Below, in pieces: positions 35,131 through 46,973 of a stretch of 64,000 nt of DNA. Below the pieces are notes generated by a model that saw nothing but the letters and a program-made list of their open reading frames with translations, ran no database searches and was not told the origin of the DNA. The stretch covers positions 124,001 through 188,000 of the forward strand of contig LLCB01000022.1 in the NCBI GenBank assembly GCA_001414345.1, read 5' to 3'. This DNA comes from Hymenoscyphus infarciens (taxonomy: Eukaryota; Ascomycota; Leotiomycetes; Helotiales; Helotiaceae). How positions within the stretch are numbered: the stretch's first letter is position 1; every line of letters starts with the position of its first letter. The position numbers and the translations under genes were made by a program.

Positions 35131-35490
35131 TAACAAGTTAAATCACTTAATCCATTTCTCATCGATGATAGAGCAAGTTACTCTTCATCTATTACTCGAC
35201 TATCTGTCCACTTTAATAGCGGAAACAAGGAAATGAATTTTTGAAAAGTGAGAGGACACGAAAGAATTGGATTCCGAGATTCAAGTTTCACATATCACGA
35301 CGACCTTCTTCAGAATACAGATGGTTCACACATAATACCTAGGTACTCGTTCCTCAACACGTCTTAAAAGCCATCGAGAGAAAGGGGAAAAAAGATTAAA
35401 ATTATATACTAGAAATTAAGCATCTCCCTCCACCCCTCCCCTTCCCTCGCATCCTATTTAATTCCTTCCCATGAAATGAACCTCATCGCA

Positions 35491-36968
35491 TTAAAACGCA
35501 TAAGGATAAACCGGAACATGGTACCCATCCGGAATCTCCAGCTGTCCATGGTAATAATTCTTGGGCTGCTCACTCTCCCACTCCTTCTTGATAGCGGGCA
35601 GGGTAGTCCGCCCATTTCTCCTCGAGTGAACATCGGGGACAGGTTGAGGCGCCCATTGACCCGCTCCGTTGAAGATACCAGGGTACGAGTAGTTGAAGAA
35701 GTAGCTGGAGAAGTCGCCGGTCCAGGTGCGGAGGCGGTCTCCGGTGTGGGAGGCGACGAGGGAGAAGACGTTGGCGCCTACGTCCCAGCGGCCTAGGGTG
35801 TGGAGATCCCTGGGTTTGTGTTAGTGAAAGGATGGAGGCAGGGGAGGGGAGAGAGGGAGGTACCAGTTTGCTTCTACGGTGGAGATTTCAGAGTAGTGGT
35901 TGTAATAGTTTGTGTCGGTTGTTCCGACTAGTTCTTCTGGGACGGCGTCACCTAGAAGGACGGAGAAGATGTTGTTCTGGATGGAGTAGGTTTCGTTTTC
36001 ATCAAAGGTGATTAGGACGAGGGTGTTTTGCATGAAGTTCTTGTCGGTGAGGAGGGGCTCTAAGAAGTTTCTCAACCATTCGCCCGCAACAGTGACAGAG
36101 GTGTCGTGACCGTCGGATGTCATGTTGGGGGTGATGAACATCCATTGAGGAAGAGTGTTGGCTTTGAGGTCTTCGAAGAACAAGGTGGTGTTCTTGACGA
36201 GGGCAGCTCGTTCGGGGTTGGTGGCAACGTTGTTGTACAGGATTTCAGGGCTGAAAATGGTCAGTGGTATTTGAGATTCTTGAGTTCTGCTAGACTTACT
36301 TGTGTTTGCGGACGTAGTCATTAGCACCGTTTTGCTGATTGACCCAGTCGAAACCTTGATATCCGGAGTAGGGCAGATCTTCTTGGTAAAGTCCCCAAGT
36401 GATTCCCTTTTCCTCTAGCAAGTCTACGACAGATGATACATTCTGGGGGACGGCGGTGAAGGGATCCGAGTCCAGACCGAAGAAATCACCACCGACGGCA
36501 GCCACTTTGATACCAAGTCAGCATATCATTTTGTTTTTGGGTCATTTTTCGATCGCTACAGATGCAGTCCTAAAAAGAGAAGAAAAAGAAATGAAAACAC
36601 GTACTATAGTTGGGCTCACTTGGGTGGGTGACGGCAAAGTTATTGCGCAAAGTAACTCCCTTCTTGGCAAAGAACTGGAAGTTGGCTAATTCATGTCAGC
36701 TATAAATAGGTAAAATATATATATATATATATATATACAAGGGGTACTAACGATCACCAGCAGCCATGTCATAATCGGTATTCTCGAACCAGATGGAGAC
36801 ATATCGATCAAAGACCTTGCCCTTGACGTGGCTTGTAGGCGAACGTGTGAGGGCAGTAGCCTGAGCCGCGAGAACATCGGATCTAGCTGTGGCAGTTGGA
36901 TTCGTAGAAGCCGGAGCAGCTACAACAACCGATGCCAAAGAGGCAGCAGATAGCAAGGAGAAACGCAT
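35491..36968 (-). CDS. Secreted acid phosphatase (phosphoesterase family)
   Basis: Extracellular phosphomonoesterase of the phosphate-repressible acid phosphatase group (phosphoesterase family, PF04185-like). Exons 36968-36752, 36685-36605, 36504-36300, 36250-35864 and 35809-35491 give 402 residues. The signal peptide is MRFSLLSAASLASVVVAAPA. Family blocks visible: VSIWFENTDYD near residue 50, FFAKKGVTLRNNFAVTHPSE with NYMAAVGGDFFG (about 80-110), WMFITPNMTSDGHDTSV and LVLITFDENETY (metal-binding Asp/Glu), and HYSEISTVEANW. Introns are 66, 100, 49 and 54 bp; the first contains a (TA)n tract. It may be induced under phosphate limitation, as family members are, but no regulatory site was checked. 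Confidence 0.9.
36716..36736. repeat. (TA)n tract within a phosphatase intron
   Basis: Ten TA units in intron 1 of the acid phosphatase gene, just downstream of the donor in minus-strand orientation. Confidence 0.8.
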
Positions 36969-38662
36969 GTTGACTTTGAGGTTGACGGAAGTCTTGATAT
37001 GCAGGTGACTAGTAGTGAACCGAAATCGAAGCAGAGCCAAGATGTGGGAAGGGGAAGGCTACTTGTACGCGCAGAGCACTCGAACCCGGGAGGAAGGCCA
37101 GGCTGACGGTAGGCCGGCACCCTGCTGCAGTTTCCCAACCGGGTTCTCTACTGGGATTGACAAAATCACGGTGGACCCGAGGAATTGGATGAGAAGGAGA
37201 GTGATTGTGGCGTAAGTGAATAACACAACACAGCAAGGTGATCAATTGCCTAGAAAGGGAAGAACGTGGGCGGAGAAGTGGTAGTGTTACAGTATGAAAG
37301 GGATGAAAGTCAGTCACTTCAATTGTACCTCAGCTCATTCGCCATTAGCAGCCACGCTACGCCAGCGAGTTTTCGGCCCTTGAAGCAACGCGAGCCAGCT
37401 AGCTGCGCATGTGTACCTATTACGAAGTACTAGGTATTTGTGCACCTGCATGGGTAGAAGGTTTTCACTCGTACGGGGAATGGAAGAGTGGGTGGAAATA
37501 TCGAACCGACGTAATCTTCCTCAAGGATGGAGCGAAGTAGCCAACTGTACTCGTAGTCGCGGTATTTACTAACGAGGAGGCGACACTAGACGAGACTAGA
37601 CGAGACTAGACGAGAAGAAAAATGGGCTCAACGTCGAAGCAGAGAAGCTTTTCCCCCACCAGTCCTCGCCATTCATGTTCTTTTGATGGAGACAAGCTTT
37701 GAGACCTTCAAAATCGGAATCAATATCTGCAAGATTGCCATCGTGCTCCGGATGATTGGATGTCAATGTCTTGGCCATGCACCTTTCCGTGCCTCCCCGC
37801 CAACTCGAGCTCCACCAGCGTCGACAAGCTGGAAGCATTTCACGCCCGCTGCCATCCGTAAACTTCAAAGTGGAGACGCCAAGACCCACTGGGGCTAACG
37901 TCGTTGAGGAAGGAGCAAGGAATCCCGTCTGCAACCCCTCCAACAATCCAACACCGTCTTCTCCTACGATTCAACTCGTGCGAAGGAGGTGCGCCCTGAT
38001 TGGCAAATATCCGGTCCGATATGTGAAGAAGGCCGAGAGCCGAGAGAAGCCAGAGAAATCCCGAGTCGGGACGGGACGGACAAGCCGAGGCCATTGGAAA
38101 CTCCATTGCACTGCATTTGCGTTGGGTTGGGGTCCCACAGCCACAACCTGAACCCTTGAAAGTCTGGAGGAAGACGTCGACCACAGCCATTACTTACTAC
38201 TTACTACTCGAGTACCGCAAATGGTGGATCGTCACATCACTGAACCTGCCACTCCTCCCTCTGCTCTGCTCTTCTCCCTCTGCTCTGCTCTTCTCCCTCT
38301 CCCTCTGTTCTTCTCTCCGTCCCTTTTCACAATCTTAAGCCCCCCCCCCCCCCCCCGCTTGTCACTTGAACTCACTTCAGCCTTCCCAAACAGCCGCAAG
38401 CCTTGGCTTCTTATTTTATGCCACATCGGACGATTATATACCCGCCCCAGATCTCTCTAGATCCCCCTTCACCTCGCACAAACTGTTATTCACAACCTCG
38501 AACACTTCGATTGTGGAATCTACAGTCAGCTCAGCGCATCGGTGTGGCGACATCCAGACATTGTTTCACCGAGAATGCCTTGAAACGGTACCGCTTTCAC
38601 AACGGCCCTTAAAAGTCACCTCACTATCTCAACAACAGCTATCGCATACAATTGAATACAGC
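36969..38662. other. Divergent promoter region with poly-C tract
   Basis: About 1.7 kb between the divergent phosphatase and multicopper oxidase genes. It holds a three-copy 11-bp repeat (CTAGACGAGA type, about 37585-37615) and a run of 17 C at 38340-38356. CT-rich sequence at 38250-38340 resembles a fungal promoter or 5' UTR. The ORFs here are unsupported. Confidence 0.5.
38340..38356. repeat. Poly-C run of 17
   Basis: Uninterrupted C17 about 300 bp upstream of the multicopper oxidase start. It could be a promoter element or a length-unstable tract. Confidence 0.85.
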
Positions 38663-40777
38663 ATGGCTTTATACGAAGACAATAGGCGTGCCACGTCGGC
38701 CGACATTCTCGAGGACGTGGAAATGGAGGAGAAAGAAGATGATCTGGACGATGAAACCAGGGGAGGGCAAGGAGACCGACTCCTGCCAGGCCACCAAGAT
38801 ACGGACAGCAGCAATCTCGTTGAGGTCGACGGTGTATATTACAAGGAAGAATGGCATCTGCGGCCCATATGGGGGATCATGGCTTCGGTTTTGGTGGTGA
38901 TAACCACCTTCTTTGCCCTGATTCTGTTTGCCCGAACCTTTATTGTTCGTGACGATGTGTTGAAGGAACCCGTGGAGATGCATGGAATCGGGGGATTTCG
39001 ACGGTCGCCTGCAGACTATATATTGGACCCAGCCTGGAATTTCGATGCGCCAAAGCAACGCAGAGAATATAAATGGACTGTGACGGATATTGTTGGGAAC
39101 CCGGATGGCGTATTCCGACCAATGCTCACAATCAATGGCCAATTTCCTGGACCCATGATTGAGTGTAATGTGGGAGATACCATTTCCATCGACGTAGACA
39201 ATCAGAGCATCAACGCGACTTCCATACATTTCCATGGACTTTTCCAAAACGGTACAAATTGGATGGATGGAACGACGGGAGTCACCCAATGCCCCATTGC
39301 ACCTGGTCGCAAGTTTCGCTACGAATTCACGATTACGGGTCAGCATGGCTCTTATTATTACCATGGCCATCAAGCCGTACAAGCCTCAGACGGTCTTTAT
39401 GGGCCGTTAGTGGTGCATGCTCCCGAGGAGAAAACACTCCAGGAAATCCCATATGCTTCGGATCGAGTTCTGATGCTTCAAGACTACTATCATGATGTGA
39501 GCAGTGGACTTTTGGTTAGCACTTTAGAGCCTGGAAGCGAGTCTTCTCCAATCCCCGACGGAGCTCTCATAAACGGGTTGAATCGAAGGGATTGTACCCA
39601 ACTTCCGCATCGAATGTGCGACAACTCAACATGCGCGTCACCACAATTCGACTTGACAGCGAACCAGAATCATCGTATACGAGTTATCAATGTTGGTGCT
39701 TTTGCTTGGTTTCAGGTGTCTATTGACGAGCATCAATTTGCCATCACCGAAGTCGATGGGACTGATATTCTGTCTGCTTACGACACAAGTTTGATGATCA
39801 GCCCCGCGCAACGGTACAGTATCATATTAAAAGCGAATCAGACATCTGGTGATTCGTTCTGGCTTCGTGCTAGAATGGTATCTCACTGCTGGTCGGATCC
39901 TGCACTACCTGGTCCAGGCGCGGAGGAAGTAATGGCCGCTATACACTACACGCCAGCAGGACGGAGGAAGAGCAAGAAGTCTGTAAGGGCACAACCAATA
40001 TCAAGAGCTTGGAACCAAGGAATGGAAGTTATATGCAAAGATATGAATACAACTACCTATATTCCTTCGGCGTTGCGACCAGCCCCAGCCGTGGCAGACC
40101 ATAGCTACTACCTACGTTCCAACCTTGAAATTGGAGACTGGAGGCTAGAAAGAGGTTTTTTTAATGCGTCAACTTTTCGTCCAAATCTTCAACAACCAAC
40201 TCTACACCGATCTGTGGATGGGCTGAACAGCAGAAACGAAAGCTTCGTAAAGAGTACCGATATAAATGGCGTCAATTCCAAGGCATATGATTTAAAAAAC
40301 GATTTCTTGATTCAACATAGTGGAATCAAGACTGTGGATCTTATTATTCAGAATTTCGATGAGGGTAACCATCCCATGCACTTACATGGCCACAAATTTT
40401 GGGTTTTAGGACAGGGACATGGCATGTTTCCTGGTTATGAAACTCTGGGCCTTGAACCGGAAGGAAAGGGAGTTGCTCAAGGACATGAGGGGGTGCTGGA
40501 TAACCTGATCCGGCGGGATGTTGCAACGGCCGAAGGCTTCGGTTGGTTGGCGTTGAGGTTTATCGCAGATAACCCAGGAGTATGGGCCTTTCATTGCCAT
40601 ATGGCGTGGCATTCCGAAGCTGGCCTAGCTATGCAATTTCTAAGTCGAGTTGATGAAGTTGCGCAATGGCAAATTCCCGAGGCAAATCGCCAGCTTTGTT
40701 CGGCAAGAATCGAGGATTTGGAGAAGGGAGCGGCACCAAAGGACAGTCAATGGTTTGGATTTGGCATTGGTGGTTGA
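38663..40777 (+). CDS. Membrane-anchored multicopper oxidase (laccase-like)
   Basis: Four-copper oxidase coupling one-electron substrate oxidation to reduction of O2 to water. Single exon, 704 residues from MALYEDNRRATSAD. The residues upstream in the same open frame look like 5' UTR. An acidic cytosolic N-terminus (1-68) precedes one transmembrane segment (about 70-94), making a type II protein with the catalytic part outside. Copper ligands are complete: HFHG (189-192), YYHGH (about 232-236), HPMHLHGHKFW and HCHMAWHSEAGL near the C-terminus. The order is cupredoxin 1-2-3. Fet3 ferroxidases are anchored at the C-terminus, so this is the opposite topology. Substrate (phenolics, pigment precursors or metal) cannot be read from the sequence. 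Confidence 0.92.
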   Translation: MALYEDNRRATSADILEDVEMEEKEDDLDDETRGGQGDRLLPGHQDTDSSNLVEVDGVYYKEEWHLRPIWGIMASVLVVITTFFALILFARTFIVRDDVLKEPVEMHGIGGFRRSPADYILDPAWNFDAPKQRREYKWTVTDIVGNPDGVFRPMLTINGQFPGPMIECNVGDTISIDVDNQSINATSIHFHGLFQNGTNWMDGTTGVTQCPIAPGRKFRYEFTITGQHGSYYYHGHQAVQASDGLYGPLVVHAPEEKTLQEIPYASDRVLMLQDYYHDVSSGLLVSTLEPGSESSPIPDGALINGLNRRDCTQLPHRMCDNSTCASPQFDLTANQNHRIRVINVGAFAWFQVSIDEHQFAITEVDGTDILSAYDTSLMISPAQRYSIILKANQTSGDSFWLRARMVSHCWSDPALPGPGAEEVMAAIHYTPAGRRKSKKSVRAQPISRAWNQGMEVICKDMNTTTYIPSALRPAPAVADHSYYLRSNLEIGDWRLERGFFNASTFRPNLQQPTLHRSVDGLNSRNESFVKSTDINGVNSKAYDLKNDFLIQHSGIKTVDLIIQNFDEGNHPMHLHGHKFWVLGQGHGMFPGYETLGLEPEGKGVAQGHEGVLDNLIRRDVATAEGFGWLALRFIADNPGVWAFHCHMAWHSEAGLAMQFLSRVDEVAQWQIPEANRQLCSARIEDLEKGAAPKDSQWFGFGIGG

Positions 40778-43097
40778 TCTCCAGGCTCTAAGGATATAAA
40801 TTTGAAAGAAACTATTTCGAAAAAATATAGCGAGGCCAGCACTCTGGAAGCGCCATCCAACGGGAACACCCATGAAGGCCCGGAAAATACTGGAAAAGAA
40901 GCATCATACCATGTGGTCAAAATACGCTGCTAGACGGCAACAAGACTCACATGGGCTTCTGTGGAATCAAAACGAGATTCGATATAAAATCGAAGCGACG
41001 GGCGATAGGACACTGACACACTTTTTGAATATACCCCAGTGCCGAGAGTTACAAGTTGATCGTTTTCTTGCATATCTGTATATATCATTAGTATTATACC
41101 CAAGTAGACTGAATAATTCAAACATAGGGAATAAGAATAGGTGAACTCAAATATTACAAAGCAATCATTCCAGCCATCTTTTGTTTTTCCAACTCTTGTG
41201 AAGTTACACACGGCCCACATCCTTTATATACTCTAGAAGCTTCGGTGATAATGGAGTTAAGCAATTCTAAGTCTTCTTACTGGCTTCTTCGAAGTGAAGA
41301 TTCCTTTCCACTTGTACTCAAATACGGCGAGTGACTCATTGGTACCTAGCTCAAGCCTGGTCTTGTCAGCATTAAGATTTGGGTGTAAATCCAGAACCGC
41401 ATCCCAAAGACGCAATCTTACGTACGGCCTTAATTACCTACCTACCCCAAGAGACCAGTTGAGATTGATAAAATCTTACAATAACAATCCTCTGTCTCTC
41501 GGAGTCGCCTACAAGTTGTAATCACCAAATCGGCATTTATCATCAGTGGCGAGAAGAAACAAATCTTCCACAAGTTCTCAATCGGGTGGAATAATAATTC
41601 ACCTACGGCCGACAGGAGCTTCGTTGACCCCGCTCTACCGCTCTCCGACCGACTTTGTTTGGAGCGATTCTTCGACGTCACTACGCTACAGAATCCGGCA
41701 GGAAGTGCTGACAAACGGGCGTACCAAGCACCAATTAAAGAGGCAGGAGCCGTAGAGTCAGGCAAACAACGGCTGGTCAAAGCCGCGACGCGCATTTTCG
41801 AGAGTACTCCGTACATACTTGGCGAGCAAGCTTCAACACAACTTCAACCAAAACAGGCCACCACAATTCGGATTTGAATTGGCAAGTTTGTGTAGAGGGA
41901 AAAAGGCATCTCCGACTTGGTCCACAGCATCACCGAAATCCCTCGTCGAGCGAGAGAAGAGAGGAGCAGGAGCTGTCGCATGCGAAACCGAGGTCCCGTC
42001 CCTAGCTAGTAATCGTCAGCCCCAGTTTCTTTCAACATCAATCGCGACAAACACATCTCTGTAAGACCTACACATCCACGCCCTCCTTCTCATGCAGGCG
42101 GGAAAGATTGTGGCAAAAGAAGCTAATGGAATCATTCCCAGTTTCGAATCCAAAGACCATCCCGTCAGGCATCCAGCAACAGCGTGTGAAGGACCAGGAG
42201 GGGTGCAGTCGCAAATAGAATAATTCCTCCACCAGACGGTGAACCTGCAGCGCAGCAAACCTCCAACACTACAAGTTGTCCTCTCCGGGCAAAGGCCCAA
42301 TCTGATCTGCACAGTCAAGGGTGCATTCATCTTGCGCCAGACCAACGAACGTCAAGAACGAGCCTCTGCTCTAACACCAAACTGGCGAGAGCTCCCACGC
42401 GCAACGTAAGAGCGACGGAGCTAAATTGAACGTCCGGTGGCGGGTTCCCAAGCATTGCATTGAGTCGGTGTAGTCTGTCGCCTCAGCGACCACTTGATAT
42501 TAAGGACTAGGTGGACATCTCACACCTCTGGGAACGGGTGAGCGCAACGTTGATTGCTCGGCCCAGACACCTCGAGTGAGAGTGGTCTAGATATTGGCCA
42601 CTGGCTTGCTGAGTTACGGCTGGAGAAGGCCATGGAAAGTGGAGAAGGACAATAGACTCTGGATTTTGATCGAGAGCTGGACTGGTTGGGAATCAATCGG
42701 CCGTTTCAGGGAGACCGCGCGACATTTATACGGCCAGGAGCCCATTTTCCTCTGGGGCCATCGTTGTTGAGTGGCTGTAGGGCTGGCAAATATCTGCACA
42801 GTCGACAGTAACCCCACGTATTGAAGAGGCCCAGCTTCCATATCTGATCTAAACCCTTTCAGGGCTGTTGACCAAAGAGAAATCGTTCGTGGCCCGGGGA
42901 CCATCCTCTGGTTATTGGCTCTCTTGCCACGGAATCATCCTATTTCTGCTGGTCAGCATTGTACTGGCCGATAAAGGGCCCCCTGGAGCGGGAATACACT
43001 TGCGGTCTGATATTGCTCTGAGGATTCCCCTCTAAGTTCTGACTGTTCGTTTGTCCCATAACTGGGTTTTCCACATTTTACAAATCACAAATTGAAT
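40778..43097. other. Long intergenic region
   Basis: About 2.3 kb with only short, mutually overlapping frames. It is probably the extended promoter and 5' UTR of the Zn2Cys6 regulator that follows. I see no repeat or RNA gene. Confidence 0.45.
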
Positions 43098-46000
43098 ATG
43101 ACGCCCACTCCCCCCTCTACCACGTCCTCGAGCGCTGGAGGCAACTCCCCAGATGGGCAATATCGTGTTGTGCGCAAAAGAAACAGGGTCCCTCTATCAT
43201 GTGGACCTTGCCGGCACCGAAAGTGAGTGGTTTCCCACGACCTGCTGAAAGTAGATCTTCGGGGTCACCGTGGAACGCCCACTGACACATTACAGGTTGA
43301 AATGTAACCGGTCGCACCCATGCGAGAACTGGTAAGCTAACTATTTCTTTTTTTGCCCTCCTTTCGAGCCCCCAAAGTCCGCTGCCCCTTGACTCCCTTG
43401 AGCGAAAAGAATCATTGTGCTAATTTTCACAAGTGTACGAAGAGGAGACGCTTCGTCATGTTCCTACGCAGCGCCGGGTTCACGCAAGAAGAACCAAAGT
43501 CAAGGAGCAACCACACCTGATGATATGCAAAATCGTATTGACCGTTTAGAAGGCCTGGTTCTTTCCTTGATGACGAATGGCTCCCAATCGGCTGGCCCTG
43601 CCGCAGCAGCAGCAGCCATATCCCGATCACAGAGTGACAGTGCAGGTTCCTCCGGTTACCCCCTCGAGCTAGATCTCGAGGAAGGCGATATGATCAAAGA
43701 AGAAGAAGAAGGTGAAGCTAGTGAAGTTGAAGGTGTTACTAACTCTATGGGTCTTCTCAAGGTTGATCAAGATAAAGGAAAAGAGATGTATTTTGGCGAT
43801 TCACATTGGCACACCGTTCTCGCAGACGTAGGTTTTCCCTCTTTTCTTCTTCTTCTTCTTCTCCCCTTTTCCGCGGCCGATATCCATACTCTGTTTCCGT
43901 GATTTGGTGTTGTTCGGCGAGAGCGGCGATCTCTCGGCGACGATGCCAATTCATGGGGAAAGCAAAGCCAAGCTTTGACGGATGTACAGTAGTTGGTAGT
44001 TTTTCTTGGCAATGTTGGATGGTCTGTTCGATTGGGGCGTTTGAGGCAAGCTTTCATTCCAAAGAGATCACTAAATCCCCTCTACAGATTAGCGAAGTCA
44101 AGAATTATTTTGCCACGCACAAGAAGGAGCTCGAGCGTAACCTGGAGAAAATTCAGCAGTCTAAACCCAATAAAGACGATAAAGCACCAGCTTTCCTATT
44201 CAATTCACATGGAACGGTCTCGGATACAGAGCTACGCAGAGAGGTCCCTCCCAAACCAGCGGTAGATAAGCTTGTAACTCGATACTTCAATTCATATGAT
44301 CCAGCAGTTCATATTCTCCACTCCCCCACATTTCACAAACAACTTCAAGAACACTGGCAAGATCCAACCAAAACATCGATAGTATGGCTCGGTCTTCTTT
44401 ATTCGGTTTTGTGTCTGGGTATGCAATCATATAACAAGATTGGCGATGAGCCTATAGAATGGAAATGTTAGTGAAGAGAAACTCCTAATACCCCTGAGCT
44501 AGTCTTAACACTTTTTAGGTCGTACTCGTGAATTGGCTGCAGAATATCGACTACGGACGGTACAATGCCTAGTCAATTCCGACTACACAAAATCATCCAT
44601 TTATACGATCGAGACATTGATTCTTTATGTACACGGCGAGCATTCAAGCGGCACAGATGCTGAAGTTGCTATGTGGGTGATAGTTGGCATCATCGTTCGT
44701 TTATCGATGAGAATGGGATATCATCGAGACCCGGGCCGTTTTGCAGGAATCAGCCCATACCAAGCTGAGATGAGGAGACGTGTATGGGCCTTTGTGAGAC
44801 AAATGGACACCATGTTTTCCTTCCAACTTTCTCTTCCAGGAATGATACGAAATTCCGATTGCGATTGCGCGCTACCACGAAATATTTTCGAAGACGAATT
44901 CGGACCAGACTCCAAAGTATTACCTCCCGCCAGACCCTTTACCGAGCCCACGCCCATCTCCTACATGATTATTAAGGCGCAAATATTTTTTGAATTTGGT
45001 TCGATTTTGGAAGAAATCAACACCGTTCAAGGAGTCCCTATGAGCTACGATGAAATCCTGAAGCGAGATACTCGGTTGAGGGAAATCAAAGCGAATATGC
45101 CACCGCATCTTCGTTTACGCCCTCTAGAGGAATGTATGCATGACCCTGCTACATTATTGATGCAGCGATTCAATCTCGACATTTTCTGGCAGAAGACCGT
45201 TTGCGTACTTCATCGAAAACATCTTATGCGAGCTCGGCAGAATCCTCGCTACGCACATTCGCGTCGGGTCTGCGTGGAGGCAGCGTTGGAAGTTTTACAT
45301 CATCAGGCAAAACTGTATCAAGAGTCTCAGCCGGGCGGTCGTATGCGAGCGATGAAGTGGTTCATTTCATCCCTCACGAAACACGATTATCTGCTTGCCG
45401 CGATGATCGTGTGTGTCGACCAGTATTACGACAAGATAGCCGAGTCGATGGTAGTACGCCCAAGTGGTCACGACCTCTACTTCTGGACCCCAGACCAACG
45501 AGCAGAGATGCTAGCTGGTCTCGAAAAGTCGCAGCAAATCTGGCAGGAATCAGCCGACACGAACATGGAAGCCTACAAAGCATCGAGAATCCTCGAACTC
45601 CTCCTTAAGAAGGTCAAGAGCCCACCGGGCATCGATGCCGCCACTGCTTCTCAGGCATTCCCGATGTTTAACGAGGATAGCATGAAGCCTGAACATTCTG
45701 CGGCTATGACGCTTGGCATGTTATCTGGAGGTTTGACGCCGAATTCTGCCGCCTTTATGGCTGCGCAGAGTCCGGGGGGCACGAGATATACGGGGATGGA
45801 TACTAATATGGTGGAGAGTACGGGGAGTGGTCTTACGCCGGCTTTTCAGCTTGAGAGTCCGTTTGCAGCGATGGGTGGGGATGTGGGGTTTGGGTCCATG
45901 TTTAGTGCGGCGGGGACGGGGTCGGGGTCAGGGTTGATGGATATGCCTGCTAATTTGGATTGGGTATGTTATTCTGATTTCCTCTCACTTCTTTTTTTTC

Positions 46001-46246
46001 CAACCTCCTTTCAAGATCAATAAGTCAAGGTATCTTACTAACTGTGCCACTTAGGGAGCTTGGGACTCGTTCATCCAGAATGGTGGGAGCAATGATGCTG
46101 CGTTTGGCTTTTACCCGACGAACATGGATCCGGAGTTGATTTCTCCTACTGGTATTGATGGTCAACCACAGCAACAGCAGGGTGATCAGAGCCAGAACCA
46201 ATATGGCAATGGGGTGTTTATGGGGGCGAATACTCCTGGGAGATGA
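43098..46246 (+). CDS. Zn2Cys6 transcription factor with Fungal_trans domain
   Basis: Nuclear DNA-binding regulator. Exons 43098-43222, 43296-43331, 43434-43827, 44088-44466, 44519-45963 and 46055-46246 give 856 residues. The binuclear zinc cluster is complete and split by two introns: PLSCGPCRHRK / LKCNRSHPCENC / VRRGDASSCSY (C-x2-C-x6-C-x5-C-x2-C-x8-C). A coiled-coil stretch follows (MQNRIDRLEGLVLSL), then an acidic Ser-rich linker. The Fungal_trans middle region (about 210-540) includes the typical RMGYHRDP and EMRRRVWAFVRQMDTMFSFQ blocks. The C-terminus is low complexity (Gly, Met, Gln). The 36-bp second exon is unusual but encodes essential zinc ligands. Target genes are unknown; the neighbouring multicopper oxidase is only a candidate. 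Confidence 0.9.
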
Positions 46247-46973
46247 TTCATCGTACTAGGAGATGAACATAACCTGGAAAAGGGCGAGATGACATTGGCG
46301 AGTAGAGATATTTTGGCGGCAAAGGAGCAAAGGATGAAGCATGAAGAATGAAGGCATCACATGAAGGTAGCGAAGGTTAGAGTTGGATCATTTCTGATGG
46401 GCCCTCTTACACTACCCCCTCGAGAGTAGAGAGGGAGTTCGTGAGTAATGAAGAAAACTCTTACGGACGGTATTTATGCATGGGAGAACGGGGAAAATGA
46501 ATGAATAAATGCGTGGGTGGGGCACAGGGACGGAAGAAAAATCTCAACTTTTTGGAGTTTTCGGATGAATAGTTATGTCTAAATACCCCCAAAATACTAC
46601 TTACTTTTTGTTTTGTGTTTTGAGAACTTGGGGAGAAAAAAATTTGTGTGATGCATGTGGTTGTTTGTGAGCTACATTGGTTTGGAGGTGTTAACTGGGT
46701 TTTGGTGGGAAGGATGTACGAAGAACCTTGACAATCCCACCTAGCTAAGTCATTTACTTCATCCGCTTTCCTCTGCCCCTCGCTCAGCACCAACATCTGT
46801 CGACCGGCTGTCTCATCAATAGAGTAAACTTCATTGTCAAGGCGATGAGCTCGAGAAAGCACGACGCTTCGTAAAGGGAGAGCAAGATAAATAAATAAGA
46901 CATTATATTGAGAATTCAACTTGGAGGAATAAAGGCTATATACACGCTAAACGAACAAGATTACTTGGAAACA
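46247..46973. other. Intergenic region between convergent genes
   Basis: About 730 bp, likely the two 3' UTRs. The 152-codon minus frame at 46461-46919 is not supported. Confidence 0.45.

Larger units (their letters stand above)
33951..35490. other. AT-rich island edge
   Basis: About 1.5 kb with no supported gene. It contains a GAGTA/TACTC palindromic microrepeat at about 34199-34258, an old LTR-like relic at about 34658-34940, and a (CAAA)n tract at 35106-35130. Confidence 0.5.

Noticed and set aside
38366..38662. N-terminal extension of the multicopper oxidase open frame
   Set aside because: It is Ser/Thr-rich, lies in typical 5' UTR composition, and would place the acidic tail and anchor internally. 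The ATG at 38663 fits better.
46461..46919. 152-codon minus-strand frame
   Set aside because: 3' UTR position and no domain or codon signal.
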